Positions 1-6,714 are shown, numbered from the stretch's first letter. The stretch is 10,232 bases of DNA from Gemmatimonadota bacterium (GCA_012027055.1 VEPF01000115.1:4235-14466), one strand, 5' to 3'. Notes: generated by a model from the sequence alone, not told the origin. Numbers and translations: made by a program.

Positions 1-12
1 TAGGGATACTGC

Positions 13-213
13 TTACTTGGCGACCGGGGCGGTCGTGTCGACGGCCGGGGCGGTCGTGTCGACGGCCATCGTGTCCGCCGGCATCGGGGCCGGAGCGACT
101 TCCTGCACCGTCGTCGTGTCGACGGCCGTCTCGTCGGCCGTTTCGCCACCCTTGCACGCACCAAGAACCACCAGCGAGGAAACCGCCAGCACGGTCAGCA
201 GCGACTTCATCAT
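13..213 (-). CDS. Small putative lipoprotein with AVDTT repeats
   Basis: A 66-residue protein beginning MMKSLLTVLAVSSLVVLGAC. It shows a short positive N-terminus, a hydrophobic stretch (about residues 5-17) and a lipobox LGAC with the modifiable Cys at residue 20, so it is probably a signal-peptidase-II-processed lipoprotein. The mature part (about 47 residues) is low complexity, rich in Ala, Thr, Asp, Pro and Val, with repeated (A)VDTT(A/T)P units, and has no recognisable fold. The frame is open further upstream, but the start at 213 was chosen because GGAGG (219-223 region, minus strand) lies about 6 nt before ATGATG and the signal peptide starts there; the second ATG (210) is an alternative. 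It ends TAA. The gene is last in a same-strand series after the Nudix gene but separated by 212 bp, so it is probably transcribed separately. Function is unknown; the repeat tail may be a flexible envelope linker or spacer. Confidence 0.75.
   Translation of the reverse strand: MMKSLLTVLAVSSLVVLGACKGGETADETAVDTTTVQEVAPAPMPADTMAVDTTAPAVDTTAPVAK
26..67. repeat. Two tandem 21-bp repeats inside the lipoprotein gene
   Basis: Positions 26-46 and 47-67 are identical 21-bp units, each starting GGGGCGGTCGTG and ending TCGACGGCC. The 15-bp core GTCGTGTCGACGGCC recurs at 113-127. On the minus strand the units encode the AVDTTAP repeats at the protein's C-terminus. The unit length is a multiple of three, so copy-number change keeps the frame. 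Confidence 0.9.
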
Positions 214-245
214 ACCCCACCTCCGATGAGGGTTTGTTGACGTAG

Positions 246-300
246 TTGGACCTGCGCCATCTGGCCTCAGTCCAAGCGCCTGTCGTCGCTCTACGACAGG
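246..300. other. Pair of adjacent inverted repeats upstream of the lipoprotein gene
   Basis: The first inverted repeat is TTGGAC (246-251) with GTCCAA (270-275), spaced by 18 nt. The second is a perfect 8-bp stem CCTGTCGT (279-286) with ACGACAGG (293-300) around a 6-nt loop. They lie in the 212-bp gap (214-425) between the Nudix stop and the lipoprotein start, 33-87 bp before the lipoprotein ATG. There is no T-run after the stem on either strand, so a textbook intrinsic terminator is not supported. It could be a 3' end for the Nudix message, a structured leader, or an operator. The rest of the gap (301-425) shows nothing I can name. Confidence 0.45.
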
Positions 301-425
301 AGCCACTCCCACTTGGGGGAGGCATACAGCCAACGATTATGGCGGAAGTCGAAACCGGAGTCAAGAAGAACGCGCCCGCGAACGCCCGGGAAACGAGCCC
401 CGGTCGGGCGCGCGCGCGGTCCTGC

Positions 426-890
426 TCAGGCGGCCGTCTGGGCGCAGCCGGCGGCGGCCGCGGCGGCGTCCAGCATGCGGCGCCGGGCGGCGTAGCGCAG
501 CTTGGACCGGGCCTCGCCGAGCGGCAGCCACACGAACTCGCTGGCCTCGTGGGCGGAGAGCCGGATGTCGGTGTGGCTGGCTTCCGCCAGGAAGTAGGTG
601 ACGGCCTTGCGCACGAAGACCCGGTCCTCCTCCTTGCCGGAAGTGAACCGATAGTCCTCCTTGTGCTCGAAGCCTTCCACGATCCGGACCTGCTCGCGGC
701 TGAGTCCGGTCTCCTCCTCCAGTTCGCGGATGGCGGCCTGGATCAGCGTCTCACCCTCGTCCACGCCGCCTTTCGGGAACTCCCAGAGCGGACGCTTGGT
801 CAGCTTCGACAGGAGCAGCAGGAAACGGCAGCCGTCGTCATCGCGGTGGAACACGATGACGCCGGCGGATACGTCGCGACGATAGCGCAT
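426..890 (-). CDS. Nudix hydrolase, Ap4A hydrolase (NUDT2-like) type
   Basis: A 154-residue protein. A complete Nudix box (G-x5-E-x7-REUxEExGU) spans residues 41-63, starting GGVDEGE and ending RELEEETGL, so the metal-binding glutamates are intact. The surrounding sequence (SAGVIVF near 8-14, FLLLL at 23-27, LWEFPKG at 35-41, IVEGF at 70-74, then an AVTYFLAEA strand and an IRLSAHE..EFVWL segment) follows the layout of asymmetric diadenosine tetraphosphate hydrolases of the NUDT2 group, which cleave Ap4A to ATP and AMP. The exact substrate is inference. The frame is open to 1142, but that extension is Arg/Gly-rich noise overlapping the next gene. Homology begins at MRYRRDVSAG, and a promoter sits about 40-65 bp before this ATG. 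The ribosome site is weak (GGGAC-like). It is cytosolic and apparently transcribed alone. Confidence 0.9.
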   Translation of the reverse strand: MRYRRDVSAGVIVFHRDDDGCRFLLLLSKLTKRPLWEFPKGGVDEGETLIQAAIRELEEETGLSREQVRIVEGFEHKEDYRFTSGKEEDRVFVRKAVTYFLAEASHTDIRLSAHEASEFVWLPLGEARSKLRYAARRRMLDAAAAAAGCAQTAA

Positions 891-927
891 CAGGTACGTC
901 CCTGACTCGGGTACTCGGCGGGCGCCG

Positions 928-956
928 AACCTAGCCGGGACTCCGGTACAGGTCAA
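928..956 (-). promoter_or_regulatory. Sigma70-like promoter of the Nudix gene
   Basis: On the minus strand there is TTGACC (951-956, 5 of 6 to the -35 consensus), a 17-nt spacer and TAGGTT (928-933, keeping the conserved T1, A2 and T6 of the -10). The predicted transcript start is near 921, giving a leader of about 30 nt before the ATG at 890. The element lies in the 143-bp gap between the deacetylase stop and the Nudix start. The -35 hexamer is the same as the one at trxB in this window. Confidence 0.55.
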
Positions 957-1033
957 GGAAGCCTGGGGCCGGGGAAGGTGGCCGAGCCCCCCGAAGGTCA
1001 GCGGGCGTGCGGCGCCGTCACCGGGGTCGGCGC

Positions 1034-1729
1034 TCAGAACAGCGTCTGCCGCAGGCCGCCCTCGCTTTCCCAGGCATCGAAGACCTCCGCGCCGGGCACG
1101 CCCCAGGCCGCTCCCGCCGTCCGGATCCGCTGCTCCACCCACTGCTCGCCCGGCCAGCCGATGCCGGCGCGGTAGAACGCGGCCAGCCGCATGAGCAGGT
1201 CGTGGTGGGCGCTCACTTCCACCGCGGCCGCGGGCAGCTGCGAGTGCGGCTCGCGCAGCGTGAACACCGGGGCCGGCAGCCGGTGCGGGGGCAGGGGCGC
1301 CACCACGCGGGTGATGCGCGCCAGGGCAATGGCGTTACGCACGATCTGGCCGGTGGCCTGGTGGTCGGGGTGGCGCGGGCCGCGCCGCCACGCGTCGCCC
1401 CAGGTGATCACCGCGTCCGGCCGGATCGCGGCGATCTCGCGCGCGACCCGGTAGTTGGCCTCGGCCGAAACCTCGACCCGGGTGTCCGGGAAATCGAGCA
1501 GCCGCACTTCGGCCCCCAGCATGCGCCCGGCTGCGTGCGCCTGCTCGCTGCGCAGCTCCGCCACCCGCTCGGCACCTACCGGCCCGAGCGCCTCGGTCAT
1601 CTCGCCGCGCGTCAGGAACAGCACCACTACGCGCGCACCGACCGCCACGTGCACCGCGATGGTACCGGCGCACCCCATCTCGTCATCCGGATGGCTGAGC
1701 GCCACCAGCAGCGTCTTTCCCGCCTGCAT
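1034..1729 (-). CDS. PIG-L/LmbE family N-acetylglucosaminyl deacetylase-like hydrolase
   Basis: A 231-residue zinc-dependent deacetylase of the PIG-L/LmbE superfamily. The family hallmark HPDDE is at residues 13-17 in LSHPDDEMG (in MshB/BshB relatives the His and second Asp bind zinc and the first Asp is the general base). The second zinc motif HPDH is at 120-123 in GPRHPDHQATG. A TRGE segment after beta-strand 2 (40-43) is also typical. Length matches single-domain members. Relatives deacetylate GlcNAc-linked substrates, including bacillithiol and mycothiol precursors, but nothing here fixes the substrate and no partner thiol-biosynthesis gene is in view. The start at 1729 is preferred over the longer frame (1753) because GGGAGGGGGAG lies just before this ATG and the usual beta-strand begins four residues later. 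It is divergent from the ArsR-like gene and upstream of the Nudix gene on the same strand. Confidence 0.88.
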   Translation of the reverse strand: MQAGKTLLVALSHPDDEMGCAGTIAVHVAVGARVVVLFLTRGEMTEALGPVGAERVAELRSEQAHAAGRMLGAEVRLLDFPDTRVEVSAEANYRVAREIAAIRPDAVITWGDAWRRGPRHPDHQATGQIVRNAIALARITRVVAPLPPHRLPAPVFTLREPHSQLPAAAVEVSAHHDLLMRLAAFYRAGIGWPGEQWVEQRIRTAGAAWGVPGAEVFDAWESEGGLRQTLF

Positions 1730-1782
1730 CTGCTCCCCCTCCCGGTTCCCCACCGCGTTCCTGCGCCCGGGACCGGCCCGAC

Positions 1783-1788
1783 ATTATG
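1783..1788 (-). promoter_or_regulatory. Candidate -10 element of the deacetylase gene
   Basis: On the minus strand CATAAT matches the -10 consensus at 5 of 6 positions in an otherwise GC-rich gap, and would give a leader of about 45-50 nt before the ATG at 1729. No acceptable -35 is visible 16-18 nt upstream, so this is only a weak call. Confidence 0.3.
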
Positions 1789-1839
1789 GTGCCCCCGATA
1801 AGGTAACGACAGGCGCGCTCCGCCCGTGCGCGGCCGCGG

Positions 1840-1860
1840 CCGGACCCTTGCGCCGGACCC
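1840..1860 (+). repeat. Direct repeat CCGGACCC x2 before the ArsR-like gene
   Basis: CCGGACCC occurs at 1840-1847 and 1853-1860, a 13-bp period, 55-75 bp before the GTG start of the regulator. The second copy runs into ACCCCGGGT (1857-1865), a short palindrome. The same octamer recurs at 2262-2269 and 2377-2384 in the gap after the gene. This could be a regulator binding half-site; no experimental support is implied. Confidence 0.4.
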
Positions 1861-1914
1861 CGGGTAATCATGCTGCGGCCGCCCCGGAGCGGACCGTGGC
1901 TATCCGGAGGACAC

Positions 1915-2256
1915 GTGCAAGAACTGCCCGCACCCACGCCGCCGCACGAAGTAGTGCAGGTGCTGTCGGCGCTCTCGGACGTGAACCGCTACCGCATCGT
2001 CGAGCTGCTGGCGGACGGTGTCCCCGAGCTCACCTGTGGCGGCATCTGTAACGCGCTCGGTCTCTCTCCCTCCCTGGTATCCCATCACCTCTCCGTGCTC
2101 GAGACCGCGGGCGTCATCGACCGGCGCAAGGACGGTCTCTGGACGCTGAACCGGCTGCGCCGCGATGAGCTGGCGCGGCGTCTTGCGGGACTCCAGCGGA
2201 TCATCTATACCAACGGTCACCCGCACGCCGCGAGCAGCGTCCTGCCCTTGATCTAG
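1915..2256 (+). CDS. ArsR/SmtB-type winged-helix transcriptional regulator
   Basis: A 113-residue DNA-binding protein. The order VLSALSDVNRYRIVELL (16-32), then a helix-turn-helix with recognition helix SPSLVSHHLSVLETAGV (51-67) and a short wing (RRKDGLWTLN, 70-79), is that of ArsR-family repressors. Cys41 and Cys45 (ELTCGGIC) lie in the helix that in As/Sb-sensing ArsR carries the metal-binding cysteines (ELCVCDLC), so thiol or metal sensing is possible. However, the exact ArsR spacing is not present and many family members sense other cues. The GTG start at 1915 is preferred over the in-frame ATG at 1870 because GGAGG (1906-1910) lies 4 nt before it, while the ATG has no ribosome site and would add only an unmatched tail. 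It is followed on the same strand by the symporter after 195 bp, which makes that gene the likeliest target besides itself. Confidence 0.87.
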   Translation: MQELPAPTPPHEVVQVLSALSDVNRYRIVELLADGVPELTCGGICNALGLSPSLVSHHLSVLETAGVIDRRKDGLWTLNRLRRDELARRLAGLQRIIYTNGHPHAASSVLPLI

Positions 2257-2269
2257 GGGTCCCGGACCC
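2257..2269. other. Palindrome GGGTCC-C-GGACCC directly after the regulator stop
   Basis: A perfect 6-1-6 inverted repeat begins the base after the TAG stop and includes one copy of CCGGACCC (2262-2269). A one-base loop makes a stable RNA hairpin unlikely as drawn, and there is no T-run, so a protein-binding site is as likely as a terminator. GGACC (2264-2268) can alternatively pair with GGTCC (2276-2280). Confidence 0.35.
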
Positions 2270-2307
2270 GCGTGCGGTCCAGCCCACTTGGCAGCGGAGT
2301 ACCAGCG

Positions 2308-2403
2308 ATGGCAGCCGAAACGAGCGCGCGCCGGGGCGCACCCGTACCCACCGGGCACCCGCCGCCGGCCGTACTGCCGGACCCGGTTGCCGCGGCAACG
2401 TAG
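2308..2403 (+). CDS. Possible 31-residue small ORF before the symporter
   Basis: ATG at 2308, preceded by GGAG (2296-2299) at 8 nt, opens a 31-codon frame ending TAG, rich in Ala and Pro (MAAETSARRGAPVP...). It sits wholly in the 195-bp gap between the regulator and the symporter. It has no recognisable domain or signal, and its codon content is what high-GC noncoding DNA also gives. It overlaps the palindrome and hairpin described separately, so the stretch may be regulatory rather than coding. Included only because a ribosome site is present. Confidence 0.15.
   Translation: MAAETSARRGAPVPTGHPPPAVLPDPVAAAT
2365..2399. promoter_or_regulatory. Candidate operator region: hairpin plus 14-bp perfect palindrome
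   Basis: CCGGC (2365-2369) pairs with GCCGG (2376-2380) around a 6-nt loop. A copy of CCGGACCC follows at 2377-2384, and then GTTGCCGCGGCAAC (2386-2399), a perfect 14-bp palindrome, ends 52 bp before the symporter ATG. Placement and dyad symmetry suit binding of a dimeric regulator such as the ArsR-like protein encoded next door. The assignment is inference. Confidence 0.4.
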
Positions 2404-2451
2404 GCCGGCAGTCGCCAACCCGAATCGCGCACCCGGAGGCCCGTACCCATC

Positions 2452-3765
2452 ATGACGGTTCGCACCATCGAGACCCCGGCCGACGCGGCCGCGCCGCGCT
2501 CGCGCCTGCCCGGGACGACGACCCAGATCCTGATCGGGCTGGTCGTGGGCGTGCTCATCGGATACCTGTGGCCGTCATCGACCGATGCCGCGGGCGCGCA
2601 CGTGGTCGGCTTTGCCGAGAGCATCAAGCCGATCGCCGACACGTTCCTGCGGATGATCAAGATGATCATCGCGCCCCTGCTGTTCTCGACGCTCGTGGTC
2701 GGCATCGCCGGCACCGGCGATCTGAAGGCGATGGGGCGCATCGGGCTGAAGGCGATCATCTACTTCGAGCTGGCCACCACCATCGCGCTGTTCCTCGGCC
2801 TGGGGCTGGTCAACGTGTTCAAGCCGGGGGTGGGCGTGCACGTGACGGTGTCGCAGAGCATCGACGCCATTGCCGCCACCAAGCCGCTCACGGGCTGGCA
2901 GCTGCTCACGCATCTCTTCCCGACCTCGGTGATCCAGGCCATGGCCGAGGGCGAGATCCTCCAGCTGGTGGTCTTCTCGATCTTCTTCGGGATGGCGGTG
3001 GCGGCGGTCGGCAAGAAGGGCCAGCCGATCGTGGACGTGCTGGAAGCGGTCGCGCAGACAATGTTCAAGTTCACCGGCTACGTGATGCGCTTCGCGCCCT
3101 TCGGCGTGCTGGCCGCGATCGCGGCCACCGTGGGCAAGAAGGGGCTCGCCATCCTGTTCACGCTGGGCAAGCTGGTGCTGCTGATGTACGGCGGGCTGAT
3201 CGTCTTCGCCGTCCTGGTGCTGGGAGTCGTGTCGCTGCTCATCCGGGTACCGTTCCTCACGTTCCTGAAGGCCATCCGCGAGCCCTTCCTGATCGCGTTC
3301 ACCACCGCCAGCAGCGAGGCCGCGCTGCCCAAGGCGCTCGAGGTGATGGAGCGGTTCGGGTGCCCGAAGAACATCGTCGGCTTCGTGCTGCCGACCGGCT
3401 ACAGCTTCAACCTCGACGGCACCACGCTCTACCTGTCGCTCGCGAGCGTGTTCGTGGCGCAGCAGTTCGGGGTGGAGATGAACGCCGGCCAGCAGATTTT
3501 CATGATGCTGACGCTGATGCTGACCAGCAAAGGCGTGGCGGGCGTGCCGCGGGCCGCGCTGGTGGTGCTGACGGCCACGCTCGGCCAGTTCAATCTGCCG
3601 CTCGAGGGCGCGGCCATCCTGCTCGCCATCGACCAGATCATGGACATGGGCCGCACCGCGGTGAACGTCATGGGCAACTGCATCGCCACCGCGGTCGTGG
3701 CGCGCTGGGAGGGCGTGTTCGACGACCGGCAGCTGCAGGAGTTCGCGCGGAGGCGGGCGGCCTGA
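2452..3765 (+). CDS. Dicarboxylate/amino acid:cation symporter (GltP/DctA family)
   Basis: A 437-residue inner-membrane secondary transporter of the DAACS family, at the usual family length. Transmembrane helices begin near residue 24. The first re-entrant hairpin carries TASSEAALP (285-293), TM7 carries NLDGT (320-324, sodium/substrate site), the second hairpin carries SKGVAGVP (359-366), and TM8 carries DQIMDMGRTAVNVMGN (394-409). Asp398, Arg401 and Asn405 match GltPh Asp394, Arg397 and Asn401, pointing to an acidic amino acid (glutamate/aspartate) rather than a neutral substrate. Asn409 replaces GltPh Asp405, as I recall for proton-coupled GltP/GltT types. C4-dicarboxylate uptake cannot be excluded. 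GGAGG (2435-2439) lies 12 nt before the ATG, a somewhat long spacing. The neighbouring regulator and palindrome suggest control. The 3' end is 7 bp from the convergent fumarase stop. Confidence 0.93.
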   Translation: MTVRTIETPADAAAPRSRLPGTTTQILIGLVVGVLIGYLWPSSTDAAGAHVVGFAESIKPIADTFLRMIKMIIAPLLFSTLVVGIAGTGDLKAMGRIGLKAIIYFELATTIALFLGLGLVNVFKPGVGVHVTVSQSIDAIAATKPLTGWQLLTHLFPTSVIQAMAEGEILQLVVFSIFFGMAVAAVGKKGQPIVDVLEAVAQTMFKFTGYVMRFAPFGVLAAIAATVGKKGLAILFTLGKLVLLMYGGLIVFAVLVLGVVSLLIRVPFLTFLKAIREPFLIAFTTASSEAALPKALEVMERFGCPKNIVGFVLPTGYSFNLDGTTLYLSLASVFVAQQFGVEMNAGQQIFMMLTLMLTSKGVAGVPRAALVVLTATLGQFNLPLEGAAILLAIDQIMDMGRTAVNVMGNCIATAVVARWEGVFDDRQLQEFARRRAA

Positions 3766-3772
3766 GCGTGGG

Positions 3773-5164
<1,392 letters not shown>

Positions 5165-5183
5165 GACTTCCTCCGGTTGGAGC

Positions 5184-5894
5184 TCAGGGGCGGGGCGGCC
5201 GCGAGGGGCGGACCTCGATGCGGCTCGGGAGCGTGCGGTCCGGCGTGGCGAGCAGGTCGAGCACCAGCTGGGCGATGTCTTCGGGGCGTACTTTCCAGTC
5301 GTCCCCGCCGGAGCCCGACGGGTGGGAGAATTCCGTGGCGACACTGCCGGGCATGATGTAGCTCACCCGCACCCCGTCATGCCGCACTTCCTGCATGAGT
5401 GCTTCACTGAAACCGATCAGCCCGAACTTGCTGGCGTTGTAGGCCGCGCCACCCGGGAACGCGTTCTTCCCGGCCAGGCTGCCGATGTTGATGCTCCACG
5501 CGGCGCCGCGTGCGCTCAATGCCGGAAGCGCGGCGTGGCAGCAGAAGAAGAGGCTGTCGAGGTTGGTGCCGAGCACCGCGCGCCACTGTTCCGGCGTGAG
5601 CTCGCGCACCGTCCCGAAGATGCCGATGCCGGCATTGTTCACCAGGATGTCGAGCCCGCCGAACGCCGCGACCGCGCGCTGCACCAGCCGCTCGCACGCC
5701 CCGGGATCGCGCACGTCGCAGGCCAGCCCGAGCGCGCGCGGGCCCCACGCCGCCGCCAGCGCTTCGGCGGCGGTCCCCGAGCGACCGCTCACTACCACGT
5801 TCGCGCCCGCGCGCCACAGCGCCTCCGCGATGGCCCGCCCGATGCCGCGCGTGCTCCCGGTCACGATCGCGACCTTGCCAGCCAGCTGCAGCAT
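5184..5894 (-). CDS. SDR family oxidoreductase, classical type
   Basis: A 236-residue Rossmann-fold NAD(P)-dependent short-chain dehydrogenase. It has the cofactor motif TGSTRGIG (12-19), Asp60 after the adenine strand, NNAG (86-89), and an intact catalytic tetrad Asn111, Ser139, Tyr152 and Lys156 (AAYNASK), followed by MPGSVATEF (181-189). Arg17 in the glycine motif and Arg38 at the end of strand 2 (VVSGRS) favour NADP(H). The substrate is unknown; the overall pattern resembles 3-oxoacyl-ACP-reductase-like and general SDRs. The C-terminus (about 220-236) is Pro/Arg-rich and short, without the usual VDGG ending. The ATG at 5894 is chosen over a GTG at 5918 because AGGAGG lies 6 nt before it and the fold starts immediately. 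It is the first gene of a likely operon with fumC (19-nt gap). A GC-rich hairpin abuts its ribosome site. Confidence 0.92.
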   Translation of the reverse strand: MLQLAGKVAIVTGSTRGIGRAIAEALWRAGANVVVSGRSGTAAEALAAAWGPRALGLACDVRDPGACERLVQRAVAAFGGLDILVNNAGIGIFGTVRELTPEQWRAVLGTNLDSLFFCCHAALPALSARGAAWSINIGSLAGKNAFPGGAAYNASKFGLIGFSEALMQEVRHDGVRVSYIMPGSVATEFSHPSGSGGDDWKVRPEDIAQLVLDLLATPDRTLPSRIEVRPSRPPRP

Positions 5895-5909
5895 GCTTCG
5901 CCTCCTCCT

Positions 5910-5928
5910 CCCGGCCACTCAGGCCGGG
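5910..5928. promoter_or_regulatory. GC hairpin abutting the ribosome site of the minus-strand SDR
   Basis: CCCGGCC (5910-5916) and GGCCGGG (5922-5928) form a perfect 7-bp stem with a 5-nt loop. In the minus-strand transcript the stem ends right where the AGGAGGAGG ribosome site begins, about 15 nt before the ATG at 5894. It could influence translation or be part of an operator in this 78-bp divergent gap. Confidence 0.4.
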
Positions 5929-5937
5929 CTAGCTTAA

Positions 5938-5966
5938 TTGCTCCCCGCGGGAGCCGCTACTACTTT
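5938..5966 (+). promoter_or_regulatory. Candidate promoter for a leaderless plus-strand SDR message
   Basis: TTGCTC (5938-5943), a 17-nt spacer and TACTTT (5961-5966, TAnnnT form). A start 7 nt after the -10 falls on the A of the ATG at 5973. No Shine-Dalgarno sequence precedes that ATG, so a leaderless mRNA would be consistent. The spacer contains a 6-bp inverted repeat GCTCCC-CGC-GGGAGC (5940-5954). The hexamers are each only about 3 of 6 to consensus. Confidence 0.35.
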
Positions 5967-5972
5967 GCGCTC

Positions 5973-6701
5973 ATGGACCTCGTGGGCCGGACCGCACTCG
6001 TGACCGGGGGCGCGCACCGCCTGGGCGGCGCGCTCGCGCGGGCGCTGGCGGCCGCGGGTGCGGACGTGGTCATCAACTACCGGCGGTCCGCGGCCGCCGC
6101 GGACACACTGGTACGCGAGCTCAAGGCCACCGGCCGCCGCGCGCTCGCCGTGCCGGCCGACGTGGCCGATCCCGCCGCGGTGCGCGCGCTGGTCGCGGCC
6201 GCACTCGCCGAGTACGGCCGGCTCGATGTGCTGGTGAACAGCGCTTCCCGCTTCGACCGCATCCCGTTCGCGGAGATCACGCCCGAGCAGTGGGACCGGG
6301 CGCTGGCCGTGAATCTCAAGGCGCCGTTCCTGCTGGCCCAGGCGGCCGCGCCCGCACTGCGCGCCACCCGCGGCTGCATCATCAACCTGCTCGATCTCTC
6401 CGCTTTCCAGCCCTGGGCAGGGTTCGTGCCGCACGCGGTCAGCAAGGCCGGCCTGCTGCACCTCACGCGCTGCCTCGCCCGGGTGCTGGCGCCGGACGTG
6501 CGGGTCAACGCGATCGCGCCGGGACATGTGCTCCCGCCGCCGGGATTCGACATCCAGGACAACGGCGACACCCTGGATCGCCGCGTGCTGGACCGCGCCG
6601 GCTCCCCCGCTGATGTCATCGGGGCCCTCACGTACCTGGTCGATGCCCCGTTCGTGACCGGCGAGGTCCTGGTCGTGGACGGGGGGCGGCTGCTGCTCTA
6701 G
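5973..6701 (+). CDS. Pteridine-reductase-like SDR with His at the catalytic Tyr position
   Basis: A 242-residue short-chain dehydrogenase resembling pteridine reductases (PTR1/FolM group). It has TGGAHRLG (11-18, the TGxxxRLG form), INYRRSAAAAD (34-44) matching the HYHRSAAEA segment that sets NADPH use in PTR1, NSAS (89-92) in place of NNAG, NLKAPF (114-119) and a C-terminal TGEVLVVDGG (229-238). The active-site segment runs INLLDLSAFQPW, then PHAVSKAG. Asp141 and Lys158 match PTR1 Asp181 and Lys198, but the position of the proton-donor Tyr194 is His154 (codon CAC). It may therefore have altered chemistry, use a different donor, or belong to a subfamily with His. The substrate is unassigned. 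The ATG at 5973 begins right at the fold; the frame is open far upstream but that part is antisense to fumC and the other SDR. There is no ribosome site (see the promoter entry). It is divergent from the minus-strand SDR. Confidence 0.88.
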   Translation: MDLVGRTALVTGGAHRLGGALARALAAAGADVVINYRRSAAAADTLVRELKATGRRALAVPADVADPAAVRALVAAALAEYGRLDVLVNSASRFDRIPFAEITPEQWDRALAVNLKAPFLLAQAAAPALRATRGCIINLLDLSAFQPWAGFVPHAVSKAGLLHLTRCLARVLAPDVRVNAIAPGHVLPPPGFDIQDNGDTLDRRVLDRAGSPADVIGALTYLVDAPFVTGEVLVVDGGRLLL

Positions 6702-6702
6702 C

Positions 6703-6714
6703 CGGGCCGGCCCG
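6703..6714. other. 12-bp GC palindrome after the SDR stop
   Basis: CGGGCCGGCCCG is a perfect palindrome starting one base after the TAG stop, in the 75-bp gap before the PBP gene. There is no loop and no T-run, so an intrinsic terminator is not supported. In such GC-rich DNA it may be chance. Confidence 0.2.

Noticed and set aside
246..905. Long plus-strand open frame over the Nudix region
   Set aside because: It is antisense to the clear Nudix gene, is Gly/Arg/Ala-rich with no domain, and arises from high GC content.
965..990. GGGGC/GCCCC inverted repeat after the deacetylase stop as a terminator
   Set aside because: Only a 5-bp stem with a 16-nt loop and no U-run; expected often in this composition.
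1034..1729. Calling the deacetylase BshB (bacillithiol pathway)
   Set aside because: Only superfamily motifs are seen and no bacillithiol partner gene is in the window, so the specific name is not justified.
1007..1801. 264-codon plus-strand frame opposite the deacetylase
   Set aside because: It is a His/Arg/Pro-rich translation of the complementary strand of a well-supported gene and has no motif.
1831..1842. CGGCCGCGGCCG palindrome before the regulator as an operator
   Set aside because: Pure G/C palindromes of this length are common by chance here; the CCGGACCC repeats are better supported.
2288..2293. TTGGCA as a -35 for the symporter
   Set aside because: No acceptable -10 at 16-18 bp downstream (GCAGCC at 17).
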